In this document: positions 55,457 to 64,000 of the stretch, piece by piece
Layout: the number at the start of each line of letters is the position of its first letter
Position numbering within the stretch: the first letter of the stretch is position 1
Source of the DNA: Hormiphora californensis
Lineage: Eukaryota; Ctenophora; Tentaculata; Cydippida; Pleurobrachiidae
Direction: 5' to 3'
NCBI GenBank assembly: GCA_020137815.1
Contig: CM035352.1
Coordinates: forward strand, 7,484,905-7,548,904
Length of the DNA stretch: 64,000 nucleotides
Position numbers and translations under genes: made by a program
The notes under the pieces: generated by a model
Databases searched by the model: none
What the model saw: only the letters and a program-made list of their open reading frames with translations
Told to the model about the DNA's origin: nothing

Positions 55457-58400
55457 ATGAGTTGGTATGATGAGAATATTCTAGAAAACCCATTCTTTAA
55501 AGAACTCCTGGAAAATGAGGAAATATTTGCAGTCGTGCTGGAGAAAAAACTGTAAGAATATTAAAAATTTAATTCCTGCTCAGATCTCATTATTCAGAAT
55601 ATTAACAACACAGCACTGAGCACTGAGCACCTGATTGTCGAGATAAGAACCCCACTCTACCCCAACAGGAGGGTTTGAGGGGTGACCTCGCTTCGACTTC
55701 TGTGATCCAAGAAATCCTTGTCATCATCACCCCACATGTGGAACCCTGTCACACCCGTGCTTGGATCACAGAAGTCGGAGCAAGGTCACCCCTCAAACCC
55801 TCCTGTTGCCCACTCTACCCCTCCCTTGATTATAGGACGGAATTACTAACCCCCCTCCCTTGATTATAGGACGGAATTACTAACCCCACTCTACCCCTCC
55901 CTTGTTTATAGGACGGTCTGTGTGCCCTGTCTGGGAAGCTATGGAAAAACACACGTGTTTTCCCCTGATGACTTTGAAACACATATTGTCTTCAAAAGTG
56001 AGGTATGTGCTTAGTACAGTGTCATTCGACCACGAGTTAGTGAAACTTAATTAATCCATTCAATTGCCAAATATCACTACATTCCATCGCCAAAATACCA
56101 CTCCCCCAAATACAGTGTGACGCTGCAACCCCTGGGAGTGTGAACCAGTTCCAATCCCTAAATTCCCGCATTCTCATCGCTTCTGAGAGGGGGTTCACTA
56201 CCATTGAAGATGAACACGGGGAGGAGAAACTGGTTAAAATACTGTTCGAGGAAACCATATTCTTGGATGAAAACAAGTTTGTCAATGTAAGAATCACGTG
56301 CTTGGTTACCTTCGATAACCATGGTAACGTGTTGTGGTAACCATGGTAACGTGTTGTGGTGAAAACCCTCACAACATTCTCTTTTATGTCGGATGATAAG
56401 ATTTCACGGGGATTTCACCAATCAGTAATCACCTATCCCCCTAGTAAAAAGTGAACGTCAGATATCTGGGTTTAAGGTCTGATTATGTGTGGGGGGTTCT
56501 GTGTTGAGATGGAGATGTTTTCAAATGAGGGTGGGTGAAGATAGAATAATCAAGAGGTTGATGTACATACCTTTTTCACAAATTTTGTATGAGATGTCGA
56601 TGTCGCCGTATCCAGTAAGACTATTAATCATGTTCTTCCCGGTTGGAAGGATTCCTGTGCGATACAACGACGCTACCTCGTCCGAATTCAGTGCTTCGCT
56701 TGAGAAGAATGGCTGTTTCACTTGTCCCGTACAGGACTGTCCCGAGTTAAATGTACTTGGATCTCCTGGTTTGTCTTGATCCTAGGGAGGTTTAGAATCA
56801 ATAAATGGTATTTAGTTGACACATGGTAGTTCCGGGTAGTTCTAGATTGTGCAAGGTATTTAGGTTACCTGACCAAAGACCTGGTATCCCGCTTTAAGAA
56901 TCGGATAGCTAGCAAGATCGTCCCTAGACACTGTTTCTACACCATTCTCGTAGACCTTCAGGCCACCAGAGTTGGTATTGAATGTAGCTGTGTAGTGGTT
57001 CCAGGTGCCCAGTGAAATCGTAGTTGTTGTCCCTAAAAAAATAATGTGTCAACTGTATTGGCCTTGTGCATTTGGTTCTGGTTTTTTTTACTCACTAACA
57101 TTTTAAAATATGTAACTTACAAATTTTATTATCCTTAGCATAGTGAAAACGTAGTTTTTTGTATGATTTAACAAACCACGCATCAAGGGATTCATCGTTC
57201 AAATCTTGTGTTGTTAAATGACCAGCGGGAACCCCTGTTGAGTAGCCCATAACGCATTCATTATCATTTGACGGCCATGCATCGTACCGGAACCAGAACG
57301 CTAGAGTGAACTCGTTAAAGCTTCCAGTCCCTGTGAACTCTTGTATTGCATAGCTGACCTTGTCAGCAACAGATGGATACTGAATCTTATCAACACACCT
57401 GTCTGAAAGCAAAAGATTCTGTGATCGATATTCAGTAGGTTATTAAACGTTCGCTCGTTCTTTTTTTGACAAAATGAACACATTAACTGGAATGAGGGTG
57501 CATGAAGATAGAATAATCATACTATTATTAAAGCAAATAGGGAAATCCAGTGTAACGTTTTTTACCTTATATGGCATTTAGCACGTGCAGGTTTAGAGCC
57601 TAGAGGTGAACTGTGGAGTACTATTGGAGTGGGGCCAGGAGTCGGAGCCGTTGCCAATGGCATGGTTGCTACTGTTATACTGCACGTGCACGTGCATTTG
57701 ATCTTGCTTTAGTCTGTTTCACTGTTCCAGCTAATTATATGCTCTCTTCAACAACTCTTGATATACGACAGCGACAATTGGAGTTATTCACGCAAGATCT
57801 CACCGCTATTCTCTACTTTTCCATACACTGAGGGGTTCAAATGCAGCATCACCAAAAGAAGTGCAGAGAGAACGAACAAGACGTTAGAGGTTAAACAGAA
57901 CCGATGATCAATCTCAGAGATTAAGGCAGATGAATACTGCAAGCAGACGAAATAGTAAGTTCTTTTATAACTTTGATCGCCGGATCATCATTTGACGTTC
58001 TGAAACCAGAAACTCGCAGCGATCCCGCCTGAGCTCCTTCTAAGGTACCGTTACTTAAGATGGGATAGTGCATGTCATTAGTTAGACTGATGATGTCAGT
58101 GTTCCCTATTCCAGCTACCAATACCATTTCCCCGAAATTCGCCCGTAGGGCGAACGGGTTTACTAGTAATGATAAAGAGGTTGAAGAAACATACATACCT
58201 TTTTCACAAATTTTGTATGAGATGTCGATGTCGCCGTATCCAGTAAGACTATTCATCATGTTCTTCCCGGTTGGAAGGATTCCTGTGCGATACAACGACG
58301 CTACCTTGTCCGAATTCAGTGCTTCGCTTGAGAAGAATGGCTGTTTCACTTGTCCTGTACAGGACTGTGCCGAGTTAAATGTACTTGGATCTCCTGGTTT

Positions 58401-61400
58401 GTCTTGATCCTAGGGAGGTTTAGAATCAATAAATGGTATTTAGTTGACACATGGCAATTCTAGATTGTGCAAGGTATTTAGGTTACCTGACCAAAGACAT
58501 GGTATCCCGCTTTAAGAATCGGATAGCTAGCAAGATCGTCCCTAGACACTGTTTCTACACCATTCTCGTAGATCTTCAGGCCACCAGAGTTGGTATTGAA
58601 TGTAACTGTGTAGTGGTTCCAGGCGCCCAGTGAAATCGTAGTTGTTGTCCCTAAAAAAATAATGTGTCAACTGTATTGGCCTTGTGCATTTGGTTCTGGA
58701 TTTTTATCACTAACATTTTAAAATATGTAACTTACAAATTTTATTATCCTTAGCATAGTGAAAACGTAGTTTTTTGTATGATTTAACAAACCACGCATCA
58801 AGGGATTCATCGTTCAAATCTTTTGTGGTTATAGGACCAGCGGGAACCCCTGTTGAGTAGCCCATAACGCATTCATTATCATTTGACGGCCATGCATCGT
58901 ACCGGAACCAGAACGCTAGAGTGAACTCGTTAAAGCTTCCAGTCCCTGTGAACTCTTGTATTGCATAGCTGACCTTGTCAGCAACAGATGGATACTGAAT
59001 CTTATCAACACACCTGTCTGAAAGCAAAAGATTCTGTGATCGATATTCAGTAGGTTATTAAACGTTCGCTCGTTCTTTTTTTGACAAAACGAACACATTA
59101 ACTGGAATGAGGGTGCATGAAGATAGAATAATAATGATAAAGAGGTTGAAGAAACATACATACCTTTTTCACAAATTTTGTATGAGATGTCGATGTCGCC
59201 GTATCCAGTAAGACTATTAATCATGTTCTTCCCGGTTGGAAGGATTCCTGTGCGATACAACGACGCTACCTTGTCCGAATTCAGTGCTTCGCTTGAGAAG
59301 AATGGCTGTTTCACTTGTCCTGTACAGGACTGTCCCGAGTTAAATGTACTTGAATCTCCTGGTTTGTCTTGATCCTAGGGTGGTTTAGAATCAATAAATG
59401 GTATTTAGTTGACACATAGTAGTTCTAGATTACTCAAGGTCGTTTAAGTTACCTGACCAAAGACCTGGTATCCCGCTTTAAGAATCGGATAGCTAGCAAG
59501 ATCGTCCCTAGACACTGTTTCTACACCATTCTCGTAGATCTTCAGGCCACCAGAGTTGGTATTGAATGTAACTGTGTAGTGGTTCCAGGTGCCCAGTGAA
59601 ATCGTAGTTGTTGTCCCTAAAACAAGAATTATTGCATTATGTATTCATAATGCGGTGTTTCCCTGCCCTCCGTCGACAGGATCAGTATCACACTATCACA
59701 ATATCAAGGCTTGGTCACAATGTAATGTGAGATGCATGCGATGTGTACTTCTCACATCGCTAACTCAAATTTAGCAACGAGCATTCGACAGTACCTAACC
59801 CAAACACTCATTTCATCAACCACCAAGTTCGACATCGCAAGTTAGCAGCGTCAACTAAACGTAACACGCTTCGCCGAACGGATTTTCTGTAAGGAAACGT
59901 GCGCGGCTTTGTACTTTCTGTCACGGTTAGCGCCGCGCACAGCTCAGGGAAACAAGCGTCCGGACATCATATTTCATCAAAACAGTTATTTGATTTGATG
60001 AAGGAGCGCACTCGAGCGTTGTCAGGCGTTGTCCGTGACGGACGGACACATTTAGTTAACCCAACGATCTGCTGATTTCTAAACCCTGAATGATCTTTTT
60101 AGCACGTGCGTGCTAAAAACATCATCCGGGTGAATGCCCGAAGGGCATTCACCCGGGCAGGGAAAAAATAATTTGTCAACTGTATTGTCCTTGTGCATTT
60201 GGTTCTGGTTTTTTTACTCACTAACATTTTAAAATATGTAACTTACAAATTTTATTATCCTTAGCATAGTGAAAACGTAGTTTTTTGTATGATTTAACAA
60301 ACCACGCATCAAGGGATTCATCGTTCAAATCTTGTGTTGTTAAATGACCAGCGGGAACCCCTGTTGAGTAGCCCATAACGCATTCATTATCATTTGACGG
60401 CCACGCATCGTAACGGAACCAGAACGCTAGAGTGAACTCGTTAAAGCTTCCAGTCCCTGTGAACACTTGGATTGCATAGCTGACCTTGTCAGCAACAGAT
60501 GAATACTGAATCTTATCAACACACCTGTCTGAAAGTAGGAAATGGACGGTTATCCGAACCGAACCGGACTGTTTTTTGCAAATTTTTTTTCGGTTCGGTT
60601 CAAGAGTTAATAAAACCGAACCGAAAAAATGTTTGATCTCCACAAACCGAACCGAACCGAACCGAAAAATTTTTTGACCTCCATAAACCGAACCGAACCG
60701 AACCGAACCGAACCGAAAAAAGTTTGGCCTCTATAAACCAAACCGAACCGAAAATTTTTTGACCTCTATAAACCGAACCGAACCGAACCGAAAATGTTTT
60801 ACCGAACCGAACCGAACCGCAAACCGAACCGAACCGAACCGAAAACCGAACCGAACCGGACTGTTTTTGCAAAAAATTTTTCGGTTCGGTTCAAGAGTTA
60901 ATAAAACCGAACCGAAAAAATGTTTGATCTCCACAAACCGAACCGAACCGAACCGAAAAATTTTTTGACCTCCATAAACCGAACCGAACCGAACCGAAAA
61001 AAGTTTGGCCTCTATAAACCAAACCGAACCGAAAATTTTTTGACCTCTATAAACCGAACCGAACCGAACCGAAAATGTTTTACCGAACCGAACCGAACCG
61101 CAAACCGAACCGAACCGGACCGGAAACCGAACCGAACCGCAAACCGTTGCAAGTAATGTTTTTCATTTAGTTTTCACAGTCGGAACTCGGACCACATTTC
61201 CCCTCCGAATCCCGATTTACCGGAATGATGGAGAAAGGGTTTTACGCAAATTGGGGTGCTTATGACAGGCAGCCTGGTATATATTATGTATTATATATGT
61301 GACATCTGTGTAGCTGCAGCAGGTCTGACTCAAAATTCATCCGAACCCATTCACTTAGAATAACCGAACCGAACCTCCATAAACCGAACCGAACCGAACC

Positions 61401-63423
61401 GAACCGAAAATTTTTTGACCTCCATAAACCGAACCGAACCGAAAAAATGTTTAGCCTCCATAAACCGAACCCAACCGAACTGATTGTTCGGTTTTAACCC
61501 AAAAAAGGACAGGTCAACTGGAACGAAAAGTAAAAACCGAAAATAATTGTTACCTGTTGCTCCACTTTCTGATGTCAATGCTAAAAGAAATACCGCAAAT
61601 GACAACAACATCACTCTAAACAGAAAAATAGTTTGAAAGAAAACAGTACTCTCTTCGCATAGGCGTTAAGAATACTAGAGAATAGGGAATAGTTAATCGA
61701 TGAGAATAATAATAAGGGACACTTCTATCTGCAACACTATTCTTTTTTCTCTAAGAACATTTGTAAGGCAAAGGCAAAGGGAGAGTGCAATAAATGGATT
61801 CCATCCTGCTGTGTCCGATTCGTTGAGTTTGTTCTCTTGCTCTCCCTTTGAGAAAGCTTTACTAGGGTGTGCCTGCTAATACAAGTAGTGCTCTCCTTAC
61901 TGTTTAGAATGCTAGAGAGCGTTGGGGCGTCCGGCTAAATATAGAAAATGTTGTTGTACATCCCCCTCAGCCCTTCGAAAAGCAGAGATCTTCAAGGTAA
62001 AAACCACGATAAAATACCCTTTTGTGTCGGATGATAAGATTTCACCAATCACCTATCCCTCCTACTACTAGCCTCGGATCACAATGATTAACCCAGGCTC
62101 CGATTAATCTTAGAATTTGATTTAGGCCAGGAGTAGTGGGATACCCCTGTCGAGGCCGTGCGGCTCTCGCCGCTCGGTGTCGCCAGTGGTTGATCACTAT
62201 CTTCCTGGAGCGTCCGAAGTAACATGCTCTGCATAAACTGATTGGTGGGTGGCCTTGCTACGGCGGAGTGGTTGACTTCCTGGGGCGCCTAATAAGCGTG
62301 TTCGGTGCGGCTTCTACTACTTTCGGGTTGCTCCAGACGCAGCAATCACAAACAAAAACAAACAAACAAATTTGTCAATGTAATAATCACGTGCTTGGTT
62401 ACCTTCGATAACCATGCTAACGTGTTGTGGTAACCATGGTAACGTGTTGTGGTAACCATGGTAACGTGTTGTGGTAACTGGTAACCATGGTAACAGGTAT
62501 TGTCCAGGTTATATGCACTGATACACGACTAGATGGTACTTTTGACAGTGGATACCAGGAAATACAATATGAGAACGTTTCACAGGTATTTGATTTTGAT
62601 TTTCAATTTTCAGATAAATACCGAAACAATATAATTTGTATTTCATTATCTTGTTCTATACCTTGTTCTATAACCTCCACCCCCTGGCCCTCCCGGCCCT
62701 AGTGTCCAATATGTTCTACCTTATAATAATGAAATAAGAGTTCTATACAGTATACCCTCTCCCGGTCTCGCAGTGTACGAGGTTTCTGTTTGATGAGAAT
62801 ACGGCCTGGTCTCGTGCCCAACTAGATGAGATCATCCAGAAATGTGTTGTCTCCCATCGCAGTGCAGGTTCGTGTCATAGATCGGTGGTATAGTAGGTGT
62901 CTTCTAGATACTATCTAGTAGATAGTGACTACCTATAATATAAAGTGCAGCCGGTAGTGGCCGGGAGCACAACTCATGAGTTTTAGTGTGCTAATAATAT
63001 CTCCCGGCTACTGTATTGAAAGAGTGTTTTGGCCTAGTTCATTAAGAGTTCTAATGACGGAGAAATCCCCACCAGGAATGTGCCTAAAGCAGTTGATCTC
63101 AAACGCTAAACACACCTACACATCCTGCCTGGACCTTGTTGAAAAGGAATTCCATTTCCCCCGACGTGTCCTAAACAACCCTAATTTCCGGGTTTATCGG
63201 GAGCTGAATGTGGAGTTATATGTAATGAGCGCCCTCCATGCCTCTATATTCGCTGAGTTGTGCTATATGAATGGGGCCAAGGATGCTGCTCTCAACAAGA
63301 CGTTACGGGGGTTGAGCCTGTTGAAACCTGGTGATGTTGAGGACCTTAATCCCGCGTTCTTCTCTGCTCTACCTGCAGTACAGGTAACATTGAATTGATA
63401 TCCATCTTGTATTTGGTAATCTC

Positions 63424-63479
<56 letters not shown>

Positions 63480-63592
63480 GAAGTCTCTCTTCATCCGAGC
63501 TCTCTCTCTCTCTCATCTACTCCGTGTCCTCGCTCTCGTAGACTCTCCTCTCTCTCTCTTCTCTCTCTCTCTTCTCTCTCTCTCTCTCTCTC

Positions 63593-63640
<48 letters not shown>

Positions 63641-63908
63641 TCTCTCTCTTCCTCTCTCTCTCTCTCTCTCTCTCTCTCCTCGTTCTCTCCTCTCCTCCTC
63701 GTTCCAGTGCTCTCTCTCTCTCTCTCTCTCCTCCTACAGGATCTGTCCATCAACAGAAAGTACCACAGCCCTGTAGAGGTGAATTGAGTAGTCGGATGTT
63801 GTGTGAGTGCCTCACTCTCCTCCCTGGTTCCAGTGCAGCCCCACTCAGCATGGACGATCTCCTTCCAATCCTGAATTATCTTGTCATCAAATCAGAAATA
63901 CCAAACTG
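55457..63908 (+). CDS. ANKRD27: ANKRD27/VARP-like VPS9-domain protein, 5' part only (runs off the window)
   Basis: Exons 55457-55551, 55912-56002, 56116-56286, 62508-62585, 62774-62867, 63049-63383 and 63740-63908, then a donor. The start MSWYDENILENPFFKELLEN and the following VPCLGSYGKTHVF, VKILFEETIF and VICTDTRLDG match the N-terminal retromer-interacting region of VARP. SALHASIFAELCYMNGAKDAALNKTLRGL begins the VPS9 domain, continued by SMDDLLPILNYLVIKSEIPN. The ankyrin repeats would lie beyond the window. VARP is a Rab21 GEF and Rab32/38 effector on endosomes (family knowledge). In the last exon the frame breaks once near 63783-63786: the next frame reads LSSRMLCECLTLLP. A whole gene lies antisense in intron 3. 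Confidence 0.87.
55663..55808. mobile_element. 146-bp inverted-repeat element in ANKRD27 intron 1
   Basis: CAACAGGAGGGTTTGAGGGG at the left is matched inverted at the right, with arms of about 45 bp continuing through CGACTTCTGTGATCCAA. The 12-bp sequence CCCACTCTACCC flanks both sides (55651-55662 and 55809-55820), a probable target duplication. Confidence 0.75.
55815..55912 (+). repeat. Triplicated 3' splice-site region before ANKRD27 exon 2
   Basis: CCCTCCCTTGATTATAGGACGG occurs at about 55826 and 55854, and as CTTGTTTATAGGACGG at 55901-55916. Only the last copy is followed by coding sequence. The first two are acceptor-like decoys. Confidence 0.75.
56270..56352 (+). repeat. Left copy of direct repeat bracketing the nested LamG gene
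   Basis: Covers the end of ANKRD27 exon 3 (AAGTTTGTCAAT), its donor and the AATCACGTGCTTGGTTACC intron start with CCATGGTAACGTGTTGTGG units. An almost identical copy lies at 62366-62450. Confidence 0.85.
56571..57402 (-). CDS. LamG/ConA-like module C (third copy)
   Basis: Three minus-strand exons, 57121-57402, 56869-57032 and 56571-56781 (282, 164 and 211 bp), identical in size and phase to the modules at 58199-59017 and 59164-60528 and nearly identical in sequence (FNEFTLAFWFRYDAWPSN, TTISLGTWNHYTATFNT, SLTGYGDIDISYKICEK). Either it is a further exon set of the same gene, used as an alternative to the terminal exon at 57921-58163, or the body of a second gene copy whose start is not seen. 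Beyond its last donor a stop follows within about 20 codons if unspliced. Confidence 0.65.
57921..61611 (-). CDS. Secreted protein with two tandem LamG/ConA-like lectin modules, nested in ANKRD27 intron 3
   Basis: Minus-strand exons: 61554-61611 (signal peptide MLLSFAVFLLALTSESGAT), module A 60247-60528, 59453-59616, 59164-59374; module B 58736-59017, 58487-58650, 58199-58409; then a terminal segment to the stop at 57921 (PFALRANFGEMVLVAGIGNT). Each module has 219 codons, begins and ends in phase 1, and reads like a concanavalin-A-like/LamG-3 domain (EFTLAFWFRYDAW, LGTWNHYTVTFNTNSGGLKI, SRDDLASYPILKAG). It should be secreted; ligand unknown. The last segment can be read straight through or after a 36-bp intron, both in frame. 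Modules A and B are almost identical, showing recent duplication or conversion. The gene is an unrelated insertion within ANKRD27. Confidence 0.75.
59618..60166. mobile_element. Insertion of about 550 bp in the first module-A intron
   Basis: The introns of modules B and C read straight through here (CCCTAAAAAAATAATGTGTC), while module A has about 550 extra bases before the same sequence resumes at 60166. The insert ends in a hairpin CCCGGGTGAATGCCC/GGGCATTCACCCGGG (60128-60160) and has CG-rich GTGCGCGGCTTTGTA/GCGCCGCGCAC words. Family unknown. Confidence 0.55.
60541..61500. repeat. (CCGAA)n pentanucleotide satellite-like array with higher-order units
   Basis: CCGAA runs alternate with spacers such as AAAAATTTTTTGACCTCCAT and AAAATGTTTTACCG. 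A unit of about 300 bp repeats at 60556-60855 and 60857-61125, including TTGCAAAAAATTTTTCGGTT. The array lies in the first intron of the LamG gene. Confidence 0.9.
62055..62372 (+). repeat. SINE-like candidate with ACAAAC-rich tail
   Basis: Unique-looking GC-rich body followed by AATCACAAACAAAAACAAAC and further AAAC units directly before the duplicated ANKRD27 exon-3 end. An A-rich tail suggests retroposition. A tRNA-like head is not convincing. Confidence 0.35.
62366..62495 (+). repeat. Right copy of direct repeat bracketing the nested LamG gene
   Basis: Matches 56270-56352 from AAATTTGTCAATGTAA onward, with the exon-3 donor changed from GTAAGA to GTAATA, followed by more CCATGGTAACGTGTTGTGG units. 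Confidence 0.85.
63431..63731 (+). repeat. (CT)n microsatellite with interruptions
   Basis: About 300 bp of CT-rich repeat immediately before ANKRD27 exon 7, doubling as its pyrimidine tract. Confidence 0.95.
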
Positions 63909-63937
63909 GTAAGATTTGAAATGTAGAACTTCGAGAT

Positions 63938-64000
63938 AAAGTCGGATTTTTTGAAGTTGTCACCCCCCTTCTCGTGCGCGGAATGTTTTTGCGCGTCACA
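63938..64000 (+). mobile_element. TA-flanked palindromic MITE, copy 3 (truncated by the window end)
   Basis: TA at 63936-63937 is followed by AAGTCGGATTTTTTGAAGTT, GTCACCCCCC and GCGCGGAATGTTTTTGCGCG, nearly identical to copy 2 at 34878. It lies in an ANKRD27 intron. Confidence 0.85.

Overview
The window is nuclear DNA of an animal. It carries intron-containing genes with canonical GT-AG junctions for conserved metazoan proteins: SCAF4/8, SUMO E1 subunit UBA2, a REPS-type EH protein, importin alpha, the queuosine mannosyltransferase GTDC1/QTMAN, CHERP and ANKRD27/VARP. Secreted-protein genes of the kind common in marine invertebrates are also present (FAMeT-like plus sushi; LamG/ConA-like modules). 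The species cannot be named from the sequence. Dense CT/GA microsatellites, many palindromic MITEs and start codons placed directly after 3' splice sites suggest a non-vertebrate lineage, possibly one that uses spliced-leader trans-splicing.

Layout. 1-2550: nested MITEs upstream of the first gene. 2551-11769 (+): SCAF4/8-like CTD-binding SR protein. 11770-16308: gene-poor, with minisatellite, CT/GA arrays and a 600-bp duplicated block. 16309-17327 (+): secreted FAMeT-like/sushi protein. 17614-22692 (+): ACC-synthase-like PLP enzyme with tandemly duplicated exons 2-3; its exon 8 is split by a 1.39-kb transposon that itself holds a second transposon. 23830-26118 (+): intronless catalytically dead myotubularin (MTMR10/12 type). 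27734-31495 (+): UBA2. 32119-38244 (+): REPS-like endocytic adaptor with a LINE ORF1 relic in an intron. 39436-48710 (-): importin alpha, with a 5.5-kb intron that contains a 2.8-kb palindrome. 48711-51178: degenerate telomere-like and GC-rich foldback repeats. 51179-52270 (+): GTDC1/QTMAN. 52288-55138 (+): CHERP, only 17 bp after the QTMAN stop. 55457 to beyond the window end (+): ANKRD27, with a LamG-module gene nested antisense in intron 3 (56571-61611).

The most interesting signals are as follows. (1) A near-zero-distance QTMAN-CHERP gene pair has a 3' splice site in the intercistronic gap, and nearly every start codon in the window lies directly after a 3' splice site; together these suggest spliced-leader operons. 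(2) A transposon family makes 9-bp target duplications, with two 577-bp members and a 49-bp miniature; one member interrupts a coding exon. (3) There are several clean nested insertions with readable empty sites: 8-bp duplication (hAT-like), TTAA (piggyBac-like) and TA.

Several conserved exons (SCAF4/8, UBA2, ANKRD27, perhaps CHERP) carry single-base frame breaks. These look more like assembly indels than real pseudogenisation.
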